A DNA stretch of 64,000 bases from Actinostola sp. cb2023 (Eukaryota > Cnidaria > Anthozoa > Actiniaria > Actinostolidae), in NCBI GenBank assembly GCA_033675265.1, contig JAUJYZ010000245.1:973501-1037500 (forward strand). The letters are read 5' to 3'. Below the pieces are notes generated by a model that worked only from the letters and a program-made list of their open reading frames with translations, was not told the origin of the DNA and did not search any database. Shown piece after piece: positions 50,901 through 62,783 of this stretch. The translations under genes and the position numbers were made by a program. How positions within the stretch are numbered: the stretch's first letter is position 1; each line of letters starts with the position of its first letter.

Positions 50901-53900
50901 TTGCTTTTGTGGTTTGACATGACAGAAAATCCACTAAAAAATTCAGATGCGCACAAAATGATATTTCAGTTGAATTCGTTGCTGGTCTTCCTGTGTCTTT
51001 CCTTAAAATCAACATATCTGGCTGCTTTATTTCAGTAGAAAGCTACAGAGTACAAAGATCATTGAACTTTTATGTTCTTTATGCCAAGAATATTTTAGTT
51101 TTTACATCATGTGAGTGCTCAAATAAACAACAGCAGGAAACCCTTAATCCGCAGCCGGGACTGAGTCGATGTCCGTATGAGGTCTTAGTGACAGATTGGC
51201 TTTCCTGTTTTTAAAGGTCAAAACAAAACCGATTTATTTTTCCGATCCATCGTAATAAATACAATGAGATAAAACACATGAAAAATTTTCCATGATTTTC
51301 TAGTTTTCTTTGAAGAGTTATAGAGATTCAAATCTGCAGTCGCCATTTTCAAAATGGCGGATTTTCGGAATTTGTTTACACGGATCAAAATGGAGTAATC
51401 GTCGACGAAAGACAAAAACTGGCCGAGATGTTTTTATTTGTCATTAAAATATATTATTTGTCATGAGATTTGAAACACAGTTTGCTATGAGTGTATAACC
51501 AATCTCGGGACCGTATTAAAAGGGACACGCCAGGGCAAATCTGCAGGGCAACTTTGGCTGATGAATACCATCCCCGTAGTGTCAACGTGACCCTGGCATT
51601 GCTTTGAAGTCGTTATACACTCTCGTAACCTTGAACTGCATCAAAACAAGTTTACTACGCAGGTTATATTAATGGCGGGATACGTTTGTCAGTTTTGTTC
51701 TTTTCTTGGATGGAGTAATTGTTTAATTCAGAAACCTTTTTTCCGTTTGTTTACCACAAATGTTGCATGCCGAGATCGTAGGCGCGTAGGAAGTCGTTGC
51801 GTTAAGACTGTTACGTATACGGCGGTGTTTACGTTTCCGTCTGCGATACGCGTATAAGTGGAACTGACATACCAGTCGCAAATTCTTCCGATATTTTACA
51901 TTTCAGGAAATATCACAACTAAAAACAAGATACCTATCTAGTACAAGCGAAAATATAACAAATGAACAACAATAAACATTTCCAGAAAAAATCAAAAAAA
52001 TCGAAATCTTTATGAAGATTTTGACAAATTTTTATGAAGATTTTGACAGAGAGAAAGGAAAATCTATGTTTTGGATAGAAATGAATGACACTTCTTATTA
52101 AAAGTAGATTCCTTATCCGTGTGGGAATGAAAACATCATATTCTATGGACTCTTGAAAGACCTCTCGACATTGTTTAAAAATCCAAGCTTTTCACTTAGC
52201 AAAATGGTGGGAAAATATCGAGACTGATTTCTACTTGTTTGTTCTTCGTAAAACGCTTTCAATTTTCTTTCTTTATTTCTGCTTCTTACAAATAACATTT
52301 CTTAGAGAAAATACCAAAATCTTTCCGTGATTTTCCAAAGACACTGTCAAAAATACTCACCAGCCGAATCTCATTGATGACCTCGGTCAAAGTACTCAAT
52401 GCGTCGCGGCCGCGTCGCAGACCAAAAAGGCGGGAAAACTATGCAAAGATTTCTTCGCCGAAGTAAAACCTTCAGAAATTCAACAATAACCTCAGTAATC
52501 TAATTTCATTATTCTCTAACATTTGTTAATAACTATTCACGTTATTTTGACACCGAAATCAAAAATCAGTTCATTACAATACATAAAGCTCTTCTGTGCG
52601 ATGCGGTCAGACAGGAAAGGTTTCAAGTGTCTTCCACCACACAACTCGGTCCATACGAAGGACCGCCCGGTTTTTGCCGACATTTTTTGTGCTTCTGCTC
52701 AGTTTGATAACAACAAAAAATATTTGTGGTGAAAAACAATTTCGAGGGGGCAAACACAACAATAACAGACACGAAAATTGAGCCGTTTAATTTTCACCGT
52801 CGAATTTGTCTATTTAACAATTCCGGCCTGTGATATAGAAAATATACACAACTGTAAATCTTTGTTAAAATGCTTTACAAAATAAGTGATTTCTGTGTAC
52901 GGATATGTGAACAGACGAAGGAATTGCTGCGTGATATGTGTGATATGGCTTGCATTCCTTCGTGGGAATTTAAGGTGTCCCGTGTCAAAACAAATCATGC
53001 GAGCTCGTTATCATATTTTGCTCAACTTTCGCAATAACTTTTAGTTGTTTATCTTTATCTCGCAGAGTCACGCACTGAAAACTGCCCTTAAATTGAAAAA
53101 AATAACAAACTTTTTAATTTAAAATGCAAATTTTATCACCCAAAATACTTTTTGAGAATGAAAGAGTTTTTGTAAATAAACAAATCAGGAGGGATTAATA
53201 AACGGCACTTCAAGTTCTGTATTTACTTTGTCTTTTATAAGAAAGATGTCGGGAGTTTTAAAAATAATCTTCACATCGTTTTATAATAATAAATAAGTCC
53301 TATATATATAACTACTGAACTAAATACTGATGATCATTTCAAAAACATTTCTCCTTGAAGCTCACCGCTCCGAGGGAGGGTAAAAGTTTTTAAAAGTTTT
53401 TAGTTTACTTACCCTCAAATTGGGCGCTCTGAAGGCGGATTTGATGGTTTCAAGGATATGTTTAGCTTGCTGTGATCGTATGATGTAGCACGTCGATTCT
53501 TCGCCAAGAGGACAAACTATAATCCCTAACACCTTATCATCCCCTTCGTATAAATTAACATGTCCAACTGTTTCGACGTCACAACTTGCAATCACTTCCC
53601 AGGGGGGGAAATCAGTGCTTATTCGAACAATATCCGAATTCACTTCGACGTTCACAAACGGTTCGTCGTCCACGTCGTTACTCTTAGCTAAAACTTCACA
53701 AATGGTTGCTTGGAGTGTCTTGTCATTAGAGCGTTGCACACTGATTTTCTTCACGAATCGCGCACTGCAAAGCCCCAGTGATTCGGTCACCCGGCTTCGT
53801 ATGTTTAAACTCTTGGGCCTGGCGCGACCTGTACCCCTCGGTGATGGGGGATTTGGACTCGACGAAGCCGCCGATAAAGACTCAACTTTTCTAGGTTTCT

Positions 53901-54903
53901 GATCAAGTTCTTCGCGATCAAACGAAACAACGTGTTGCTGCAATTTCTTCTCACCGTGAAATTGAAGGTCACTGTAAACTATATCAATGGGATGACTGCT
54001 AGTTCGCGCGCGACTCTCATCGGCGTAGTCATCAACGTTTTCATATAGCGATTCTACGTTTATTGCGCTCGCTTCCTCGGAGCTTGAGCTCCTTTCATCT
54101 GCACAACTACTGCTTGTACTAGAGTGAGATTCACGGTCGCTTTCGATGAAAGGAAATTTGATGTTTTCATACACCGGTGCGCTGGCGCTTTGGCGATGAG
54201 GTACCGGTGGTGAATGGTGCGGTGAGCTCTCGTACAAAACATCCACAGATTTTCTCACAAGTCCACCCCTGTTGTCACCAGCGCTCAGAGAGCGCTTCAG
54301 CAACAGATGTGCCGGTAATTCCTTTGCGTATCTTCCCTGAGAATCCAGTCGTTTAAGTTTTGAAGTTCCTGCGAATGAGTTACGAATGCTTTGGAGTTCG
54401 GATGCCAATAACTTACTGTCGGTCAGTTGCGCAAAGTCCTGTCTTAGGATCGGGTTGTCTGATTCCCGTGTCGGCCTAGACGGAGTGATCTCCGTAATTT
54501 CTAAGTCGTTTGCGTGAAGTATTTCAGCGTAATGTGTAGCGTCGTCAACATCCTGCGAAATAGGCGCAGTCGTATTGGGAGAGGCACTCGGCGATATACT
54601 CTCGTCGTCAGTCTGGATTCCAACTGTTGCTATACCGCAAATTCGTTCGTTTCTGCTGCTTCCTTGAGAGCTGATACTCGACGAACGACTTGATTTTTCA
54701 GACCACGAACAAGGAGCAAAATCAGCAGGAATGACTTCGTAAATATCTTCTTCTGCTTCGTCATGCCGCATGTCTTCATACTCACGGTACACGGCGTCCA
54801 AGGAAAAGCATTCCTTCAGGTTTCTCTGTGTCTTTGTACTCTTGTTCAGCGTTTGTCCGTTCTTAATCGTCATGTCTTCATAGATTGTTTCGAATATTTC
54901 CAT
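47987..54903 (-). CDS. Multi-PTB-domain adaptor with N-terminal tyrosine motifs
   Basis: Three phase-0 exons, 54903-53413, 49365-48820 and 48643-47987, encode 897 aa. The first 340 residues are Ser-rich and disordered, with tyrosines in SH2-docking or ITIM-like contexts: Y8 (YEDM), Y55 (YEVI), Y125 (YAEI), Y245 (YENI), Y287 (YENV) and Y310 (YSDL). YENI and YENV fit the pYxN rule for Grb2. Three PTB/PH-like folds follow by pattern: about 365-497 (SLNIRSRVTESLGLCSARFV; CYIIRSQQAKHILETIKSAF), about 513-640 (ITYLGCVKVKQSYL; MFCHAFRCGRITGS) and about 766-895 (FRTAYLCSTV; HKCHIYKQVKEPCDEITAAF). The middle domain is the clearest. I do not recognise an orthologue; FE65, TBC1D1/4 and Dok/FRS2 relatives share parts. 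It is probably a cytoplasmic scaffold in phosphotyrosine signalling. Confidence 0.82.
49396..49743. mobile_element. 348-bp MITE in the PTB adaptor intron 1
   Basis: AGGTGCAGTAATACGGGCAA pairs with TTGCTCGTATTACCGCACCT. The interior repeats GTTGC-containing words (CAACTTGTCGCGAAAC, GTTGCAGGTTGCAAAACTTT) in both orientations, making a complex hairpin. It begins 31 bp upstream of the exon 49365-48820 on the minus strand, close to its acceptor. Confidence 0.85.
50040..50559. mobile_element. 520-bp Tc1/mariner-type MITE with CAGTCAACTCTC ends
   Basis: CAGTCAACTCTC and GAGAGTTGACTG are exact inverted ends, each flanked outside by TA as mariner-group insertions are. The interior repeats CGTAAGCGGACA many times in both orientations. 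The right end of a related copy is visible at 63940-63992. No transposase is present. Confidence 0.85.
50771..50956 (-). other. Unassigned 61-codon open frame within the PTB adaptor intron
   Basis: A short Ser/Cys-rich frame (MSNHKSNSCAACAV, then SSSSQFVETETRVV) sits alone in the 4-kb intron. It lacks family motifs and I see no splice sites linking it to the adaptor. It could be an alternative exon or chance. Confidence 0.15.
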
Positions 54904-55408
54904 TTCTCACATCCAGCCAGCTTGTTACATGGTGAAGGCTGGCGACGACTGGTACAAACCGCTTCATTGAGCTGTTGGAATCCCGTGGTTCACTATGAAT
55001 GAAAGCTTATCCCGCGGGCTGGCGTATTTCGTAACTGGATCCATTTCTGGATCTGTCAATCATTCGTGTGTCAGGCACATCTCTGGAATCTCTGAATCGG
55101 AAGTCAGTGGAAGCTCTCAAATGCTATGCTTTCGTGATAAATCCGTTACAAAAAGACAGTCAGTAGTTTTAAAAGCTGTTAAGGTACACAGATAAATGGT
55201 GTCTGAAGACGTGATGTTATGAAGCAACTCGCGCTCAATGTTTAGTGATTTTGCAATAGACAAACAATCGAAAAGTATGTGAATATTCGTGTCGCGTAAA
55301 CAAAAGGCATTGACAGACGAAGAACTGCGTCCAATCAAAATCCTGTAAAACTCGTCAGAACAACCGGAATATCCCGTCGTAGAAAAAAACCCACAGCGGG
55401 TAACCTGA
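54904..55408. promoter_or_regulatory. Likely 5' region of the PTB adaptor gene
   Basis: About 500 bp between the adaptor start codon and the transposon beginning at 55409 must hold its 5' UTR and core promoter unless an upstream non-coding exon exists. No clear TATA box or repeat is visible. Confidence 0.4.
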
Positions 55409-56430
55409 GAGTTAAGGATACGGTTCACCTTGGCGGGTACGTCTCGGAAAACATTTTTAATTTCCTTATTATTTGACCAATTCCCATCAACTTTACATCA
55501 TTTTAAAGCTAATAGAATGAAGATCGCCATAATACCGTGATATTTTCTTTTAAATTAAAAATGGAGACGTCGCGGGTCATTGTTTTGAAAACGACCGTCT
55601 CCGTTTGACCGAATTAATAGACCTTGCGTTACATCCGACTCTATTGATCTTTATACCATATTAATCACGACACTTTGACCTGTCAAACCGTGTCAGGCTT
55701 TTGTCATATTCGATGTCGATCAAAAGTTATCTTAGTTGAAGTTTAATCAATCATAAATGTTGTTTCTTCTTCAGTTAACACGTTATATAACTTTTGAGCA
55801 AAAATCAAAATCAAAAATCCCTGACACGGTTTTTATCTTCAGTTAGTCTGCTAACTTGTGTCAAAGTTTTAGCAAAATCCATCAAATCTAAGTACCCTAT
55901 TAATTCAAAAATATCTTGGTAACTTTGCGAAAACTCAACAAGGAGAAAATGACCTTTGAAAATTTGCAAACATTGTCACGCCCACTTCCTGCAACGGACA
56001 CCATGCCATCCAATCACGTTCATCCTTCACCACATTGTTTACATTGAGGACGCAGGAAATAGTAAGGTCGTATTACTTATTGCTCTCGTTTGCGCTCAAA
56101 CTTCAAAGTCTTCGCGAGGCTGCCTGCTACGATCGTAAAATAATAATATTCCGAAATCAAAAAAAGCGAAAATCATCAAATAGGGACAGGATCAAGAGAA
56201 GGTACCGAAAGAAGCATTACAGGACTCCCGGTCCTAATGGGATTATGACACCAAAGACGTTGTGTTTAGAAATCAGAAATCCGTGTTTCTTGCGAATATC
56301 TCGTAAATAAAAAACATTTTCAACCAGAAAACACTAAAAAATGAAATTTCGATATGAAATCCATCCGTTAGTGACAAAAACAAAAAATCGTCAAACTTTT
56401 TCCACTCAAGGTGAACCGTATCCTTAACTC
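55409..56430. mobile_element. 1,022-bp DNA transposon with perfect 24-bp inverted repeats
   Basis: GAGTTAAGGATACGGTTCAC, then CTTG (55409-55432), is the exact inverse of 56407-56430. The inside has only short frames without transposase motifs, so it is non-autonomous. It lies upstream of the PTB adaptor gene, and I see no clear target duplication. Confidence 0.87.
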
Positions 56431-57282
56431 GGGAAATTGCGTGCGAAAACACGAGCATTTTCTAGAGAAACATTTGCGTAAATAGTCGGTCCAAACACCA
56501 CTTCCTGCGTTTGTTTGTGCGGCGGACATACATCCTACTCTCAGTTTTGGAATTCATAGTCACAGCTGAAGAAGAGAGAAGGAAAGGAAATGAAGAAAGG
56601 CATTTTTGGGATCGGACAGACCTCTCAATGATTGCGTCAGTTTTGGTCTCGAAGCCGTTTCGTTCGTGTTTAGTCATCCCGCGGGATTCCCGCCACCTTT
56701 TGATTGCCGATTTGGAGAAAAAGGACGTTCAATAGTGTCTGCATTCAATATAATATGGGCTAAAAATAAAGTGAGAAAGACTCCCCCGCCTGACGAGTCT
56801 CTCAGTGATGTCGCACCCCTACGGAGAAAGGGAGCCGCTCAGGATACATATGGCAGGCAGTGGCAGGACCGCAATCCCGTTTCCGGTGAATCCAGTGACA
56901 TGTCTATATAGAAAACGTTCAACTAATATCTTTTACTCGCAAATAGTTTTATTGGATGAAATTGAGTTGAACTCAAATGTAGTGGACTTTGTACAACATG
57001 TAGAACCCCTGTCTACCAGTCCTCTCTTCTAATCCCGAATCTCTCCCCAGTCGGGGCTACTGAGGCCTATTTTAGTTCCATCAATTGATTACTTAGGAGG
57101 TGGTAGTGGGGCACACTGGTTTTAAAAATTACTTTTTCAGAAATCCAGAAAAATTGCAATAACGAAATGATATATGTATGAGATGTTCTTCACCGTCAAA
57201 CCGCACAGCGCGTCAAACACGCTAATTTCAGAAAAAAGGAATGTTTGTGTCAGTTCATTCTGCTCAGAGTTGATGTGCTAAC

Positions 57283-58581
57283 GCCGGTGTCACGGGGATT
57301 TCGCCCCCCCCCCCCAAAAAAAATTGTCCTCCCCGGGGCGAATTCCCCGGTGAATTTGTCCTCCCCGGGGCGAATTCACCGGAGATTTCGCCCCCCTCCT
57401 TCGCCCCCCTTCGTAGATTTCGCCCCCCCTCCCTTTGGTACCTATATAGGTATATATTTTCATCAAAAGTATTTCTTGGAAAATGGTCACAGGAATCGAT
57501 AATTTGGTAGCAATTGTTTCCTATAGATAATGGTATTTAGAGTAATGAAAATTATTGCATTCCTAATCATTAGCTATTATAAAAGGTTGATGTGAATAAA
57601 GACAACAAACCATCCTCTACTTTATTTCAACATTATCCACAACACAGCTATAGCTTAATATTACAACCAGAATGGTTCAGCTGCCTCAATAAAGTGACGT
57701 ACTTTATATCTTCTTTGTAAAGCCCTTTTGAGCGACAATGACCAAATATTTTGTCACTTTTATATGTTCGTTCAAAATTCTGGCAGCGTGTGTCTAGACT
57801 GATTCACGATGATAAGTCGCTGTTTTCGCTCCTTTGCTGCATTGTGAGCGAAAATCAGAATCAACGATAGCGCGAACAGTGCCTTCAAATGTAGCCAGAA
57901 AATTTGACCTCGAATAGCCCTTTCATCATGCAAGCTAACAGAAAATACTTTTAGTCGGCTCAAGTCAGAATTTCAGTTTTTTAAATTTGATTTAATATTA
58001 ATTCATTCTGAGGCAGTTTGTTTTAATAAATAGCTGACAATGAAATGGCAGGTAAAAATAATATATAGTCTTGCATGAGCTTAAAAAAAAACAGTTGATT
58101 TTTTCTACCGTAGACTTTAGTATTCAGTTTTACCTGAAAACCACTCTACTCTTTGATAAGTAGACTATTATAACTTAGTTCAGGATGTTATTATAATTTT
58201 GAATTCCTTAGCTTTCTTGGCTTTTCTACACGGCTATTTCATGTACATTTTTTGTTTCATCATAAATAAAATAAAATAAATAATTTCAGTTTTTAAAACG
58301 TTATGTTTTTCATTTTTTCATTATTAATCATAAGTAACAAACTTGTCGTGAAAAGTAGAGAAATATGCTAATTTTTCTGAAAAGGGGGGGGGGGGGGGGG
58401 GGGGCGAATTCACCAGGAGGTAAAATCACCAGAAAGGGGGGGGGGGGCGAAATGACCAGAGGGGGGCGTAATCTCCGGTGAATTCGCCCCCGGGGGGGGA
58501 CAAATTCACCGGTGAATTCGCCCCGGGGGGGGGGGAATCCCACGGGGGGGGGGGGGGGGCGAATTCCCCCCCGACACCGGC
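57283..58581. mobile_element. 1.3-kb element with GC-rich terminal inverted repeats built of GAATTCGCCCC words
   Basis: GCCGGTGTC at the left and GACACCGGC at the right are exact inverses. Inside each end, blocks of CACCGGTGAATTCGCCCC and runs of 8-20 G or C recur in opposite orientation (57300-57440 and 58385-58570). The middle is A/T-rich and non-coding. The Pro/Gly-rich frames across the ends come from the repeats. Confidence 0.8.
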
Positions 58582-58862
58582 ATGATAGATCGATACAGCA
58601 TGATGCCGACCGGCCGGCGGATGAGTCACCGTGCCTAGACAGGGAGCTAAGGGCATAACGGAAGATGACTGAGAGGAAAGAGAAAACTTTATAGATATAA
58701 ACGGTCACTTTTTGCTGTTTTCTTCGTATTTATTATTTTGAATATTTGTTTTTACTTTGATAATGAGACCCCTATGGCGAGCGAAAAAAGCGGCTGTATT
58801 CGCAGGCTAGACTGACTCCGAAACGTCGGTTTTTGTCACAATTATTTTTGCCTGTATTTGCA

Positions 58863-58893
<31 letters not shown>
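58863..58893 (+). repeat. 31-base poly-G run
   Basis: An uninterrupted G homopolymer, 280 bp beyond the GC-ended element. Sequence length is uncertain in such runs. Confidence 0.9.
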
Positions 58894-58894
<1 letters not shown>

Positions 58895-59639
58895 GTGGAT
58901 GCCGTCTGACCAATTTTTCTCTCTTTATTTCCCGACTTATTTTCTGCGTCGCTTCTCGTGTTTTTCCCGTCATTCAGGGAGTTACATAACCTACGTAGCT
59001 ATCCGCTGACCTCCATCTACGTAGGCTATTTTGCTGCTTCCATCCCCCGTGGGGTCCCGCTTAAGTCCATGTAAACTTCTGTGAACACAAATGCCAACAT
59101 GTACATTGTTAGGAGAATTGCTGAAATCATAGTTTTGACTATGCTGAAATGAATTAATGAATTTGCTGAATCTGACATCTATATTGTATTTTACTTTGTT
59201 TCGTGTTTACGAGGTGACCGTTTTAAAAATACAGGTCAGAGACAATAAAAACTTAAAGGGTGACCGCGTCCGCTTACTGGTGACCGCTAATAGAGGTCAC
59301 ATTTACAGTCAATATGAGGAGAAAATTTCGGGACTTTTATAACATACAGTTTTGACTGTATAACTCTCTGTGAACTAGGGCACCTGACTCTGATTAGTTT
59401 CCCAACTATTTCAGGCACTCTAGCAACAATTATTTTTTAAGTATCAAACCTGTAAATATATTCTTTGTACAAATCATGGTGTAAATAAAACAATTGATTG
59501 ATTGATTAAACCACAGTGATAAAGCCGTGACATTTTCTCTAAAAAATACCGAATAAAACGTGTTTTATTAAATTTTAGCCCGAGTAAATGCACCATTGTA
59601 CCCCACCCTCCCCCACTGAGTCATGGAAATACCTGGAAA

Positions 59640-59702
59640 AATGATATGACCAAGTCACGCTATAGGTCACGCTATAGGTCACGCTATAGGTCACGCTAGG
59701 TC
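59640..59702 (+). repeat. Short tandem repeat AAGTCACGCTATAGGTCACG type
   Basis: Four copies of GGTCACGCTATA (12 bp), the last truncated. It abuts the next MITE. Confidence 0.8.
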
Positions 59703-59712
59703 AAAAAGAATA

Positions 59713-60080
59713 ATCACTGGGAACGAGTTTTTTAGAATTAATCTAATTAAAAATAATGAAAAATTAGCAATATTAAAAAGGTTCAATAAGTTTTGTTAGA
59801 TGTTTAACGAGTAACAGCTTTCCAAACATCTCAAAAATTACAAAGAAATGTATTTTACTGGGGATCGACACTTGTCTCACCATACAATTCTTTGTAATTA
59901 TTGCAGTTTTAAATCAGTGTCTACTGAGTACTTGTCCAAACCCCTGGAATTGTTATTCTAGCTAATTCTGATATGCTCTTTAGATTTAGGTTAGCCTGCG
60001 AATACGGCCGCTTTTTGGCGGTCGCGCCACAGGGTCTCCTGTGGCGAGCGCCAAAAACTAGTTCCCAGTCCTCCACTCGT
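59713..60080. mobile_element. Diverged copy of the 33540-33940 MITE family
   Basis: CTGGGAACGAGTTTTTTAGA and AACTAGTTCCCAGTCCTCCA match the ends of the element in MLK intron 8, and AATTACAAAGAAATGTAT is shared internally. A foreign segment (GCCTGCGAATACGGCCGC, 59994-60050) interrupts the right arm. A similar word in opposite orientation is at 58777-58812. Confidence 0.7.
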
Positions 60081-60167
60081 GTTTTTGTGTGTGTACTCAT
60101 CACACAGCAAAATGAGATATATAAAATGAGAAATAAATACGCCACAAATGTTCATTGACTATTAAAC

Positions 60168-60173
60168 TTTATT
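60168..60173 (-). terminator. Putative polyadenylation signal for the glycosyltransferase
   Basis: AATAAA on the minus strand, about 310 bp past the stop codon at 60482. It is the first good candidate downstream. Confidence 0.4.
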
Positions 60174-60481
60174 CCTTTGGTTATCAGTATATAAATTGGA
60201 CTTTGATCCAGGGACTTTGATGCTCGAAATATCTCAGCAGCGTCTATACCCGCGTCTATATATCTAGTAAACTATCAGGTATTTGCATCGGCTATAAAGC
60301 AGCATTACTGCTCGTGGATAGATACCAAAAAGTACTGAGAACTGTACTGTTTTTATCAATTAAATACACTGCCCCCCTTCGAATTTGCATGGGTTATGTA
60401 CGGCCCCGTAACTGTAAGGAAGCCATCATCACGATTAATGTAGACGACCGAAGACACGGGTGAATCAAAGTGTTCTCCATA

Positions 60482-61573
60482 TCACAAATAGTAACTAAGG
60501 GCCTTGTATATGCCATGAAATCTGATGATCGAAGCGGGGGATAGCTTGTGCCCGATTGCCGTTGAGCTCATCCATTGACAGTCGTCTGCGGGGAGAGATA
60601 ATCGAAAGCCAGGTATCCGAATAGCTTTTACGCCCAAATCTCGAGCCGCGACTCCTAAATAAGCATCATCGATGTAGAACGGTTTCTTGAACTGCGTGTA
60701 GTTAAATAATCCTGGTAAAATATCAGTGGAGATGACGTGAAATGCGCCATGGCAATACGAAGGCCACGTGGAGACATTGTACACCTCTTTAGATATGTAC
60801 CATTTGCTCTTGGGGTCACGATGAGGACGGTCCCCTTCGTTTAGAAGACCGCCGTAAAATCGCCGCGGTCTGCCAGCTTGTGACAACCAGTAGGACAACC
60901 TCGGAATACGGATATAAACATCGTCATCTGATTTGAGGACGTATTGGCAGGAGAATCGAGAAAAAGCCCATAAATGACCCATGAGTGTTTTTACGATCAT
61001 GTTCTTGTAGCTATCCATAAAATGTCCAATGATAACGTCGTTGAACTGTGATGCTTCTCGTCGGTTTTCTCGATTCCAAACCACATTTGCAGTGTCTCCC
61101 AAAGCGAAAAACAATCGCCACGTGTTGGTATTGCCAGGAGTAGCGGTCGAGTTGCCCCACGTCTTCCTTATGGAACTTCTCAGGGATCGATGTACTCCTT
61201 CATCGGCGCCAGAATTGACAATAACGACTAGGAATAAAGCTCTTTTCTCGCAAGGTATATCCGGCTCGATGCTCGGCATAATGAGACTAAAGTTAGTCCT
61301 TCCAAGGGGAAACTTCGCCAAATCGTACAAATGATTCATGTTTTCGTGTTTGCATGGCTTTGTGACACGCTCTGGCCATTTGCATCCAGATTGCTCGGTT
61401 GATATCACGCTGTGTTTTCTGTGCGTTTTGTTAATTTGAGTGACACTGAGATAGAGCGTGCAGCCACAAAGGCAAATACAGATTACAAATAGAAATCTCT
61501 TGTGTCTTCTTAATTTAGACCCCCACAAATAACAGATATCTCCAAGAGTGTGCGTCATTGTTCGTGGAGTCAT
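60482..61573 (-). CDS. Beta-1,3-galactosyltransferase-like glycosyltransferase (GT31), single exon
   Basis: A 363-residue type II Golgi enzyme expected to transfer a UDP-sugar in beta-1,3 linkage to glycan acceptors. It has a short basic cytosolic tail, a signal anchor at about 27-46 (FLFVICICLCGCTLYLSVTQ), a stem, then the GT31 catalytic domain: RSSIRKTWG at 132-140, FALGD near 156, the metal-binding DDD at 216-218 within YVLKSDDDVYI, YGGLLNEG, WPSYCHGAFHVIS at 270-282, and IDDAYLG at 301-307 where most relatives have EDVYLG. N-glycosylation sequons occur at 48, 94, 141, 266, 291. Length and order fit B3GALT/B3GNT proteins; the acceptor cannot be told from sequence. A second start candidate is Met6. 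An intronless gene is usual for this family. Confidence 0.92.
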   Translation of the reverse strand: MTPRTMTHTLGDICYLWGSKLRRHKRFLFVICICLCGCTLYLSVTQINKTHRKHSVISTEQSGCKWPERVTKPCKHENMNHLYDLAKFPLGRTNFSLIMPSIEPDIPCEKRALFLVVIVNSGADEGVHRSLRSSIRKTWGNSTATPGNTNTWRLFFALGDTANVVWNRENRREASQFNDVIIGHFMDSYKNMIVKTLMGHLWAFSRFSCQYVLKSDDDVYIRIPRLSYWLSQAGRPRRFYGGLLNEGDRPHRDPKSKWYISKEVYNVSTWPSYCHGAFHVISTDILPGLFNYTQFKKPFYIDDAYLGVAARDLGVKAIRIPGFRLSLPADDCQWMSSTAIGHKLSPASIIRFHGIYKALSYYL

Positions 61574-61949
61574 ACAGAATGCCAGAAAGAGTCACGATGG
61601 CTGGAGTTCTACTTATCTCTTGGAAACGATGTCAACAAAATGACAGGATGAATACGAAACCAGAGATGACAACTGAAGAATTGACCTTTATACCCACTAT
61701 ACAGATCTTCTAAAAACCACATAGAAATAAACAAATATTCAAACAGGAATAAAAAAGCTATAAATTTTCAGGATCGTTTCATGATCAGAGAAGCTCTGCT
61801 TTCATTTGGAAATGACGTTTTCATTTGGAAATGAAACAGCATGTCTGAAAATAGGCAGTCAAGGACTGCATGTGGCTACTGTAAATAAACAAAAAAAGGT
61901 AGTCATAACTACATGTAGTTACTGCGGTTTTGAATCGGTAGAAGAAATG

Positions 61950-62089
61950 GAGTGCAAATTAGAAAAGCTTGAAAACTAAATAACTAATTAGTACTAATAG
62001 CACTAATGAAACAATAGAAAACAATAGAAATAGCACTATTTAGTACTATTTAAAGTTAGTACTAGTTCACGCTTTTCTAAATTGCACTC
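61950..62089. mobile_element. 140-bp inverted-repeat MITE
   Basis: GAGTGCAAATTAGAAAAGC pairs with GCTTTTCTAAATTGCACTC. The middle repeats TTAGTACTA and AACAATAGAAA. It lies about 380 bp upstream of the glycosyltransferase start. Confidence 0.75.
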
Positions 62090-62783
62090 TAATTAGAGAA
62101 ACAATGAGCCACAGTTCCACATGATTGAATTTCTTTTGTTTCTCTAATTAATTCCTTTCTACTATTTACTATTTTGTATTTTGTAAATGGACAACGTTTC
62201 TGAAAACAGGTGTAAATCAGAAATGTATTTTAATACAAAGTTTAATTGAAAACAATTGTGACAGTATACAAATAATGAACAACAATAGTTTTTAATAACA
62301 ATCAATATCAACAGCATTGATCGTTAGTAATATGAATATTAACATTAATTTAACAATGTTCTGTATATTTAACAAACTCAACTTTTGATAATAATAATAA
62401 TAATAATAATAATAATATAAATACTTTTTTTAAACTGGAGAATCTATCATTGTTTTAAAGAACACTGGTCTAACAAGAAGTCCAGTATTTAAATTAATAA
62501 ATGATAATAAGATGAAGTGGTACAAGTGGTGTTTATTTATTTAAGCTTTAAACACGTTCCAGAATGACTTCGGATATTCCAAAGTTAGATTTCCCAGCAC
62601 TTTTCGAGAGACTTTTCAATTTTTTGCTGGTTATTTTATCCATTTTAGCAAATATTGAAGACATCTTATTTGATTTGCCGATTTGATATTTTTTTCAGCT
62701 AAAATTGTTTCTGTTCTCAAAATTAAACTATAGAAACTGTTGTTTGGACCATAAATGGTACATAGTTATTATATTGCCAGTCC

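Noticed and set aside
58328..58708. Pro-rich 126-codon frame (and similar at 57245-57502)
   Set aside because: Arises from G/C runs at the ends of an inverted-repeat element.
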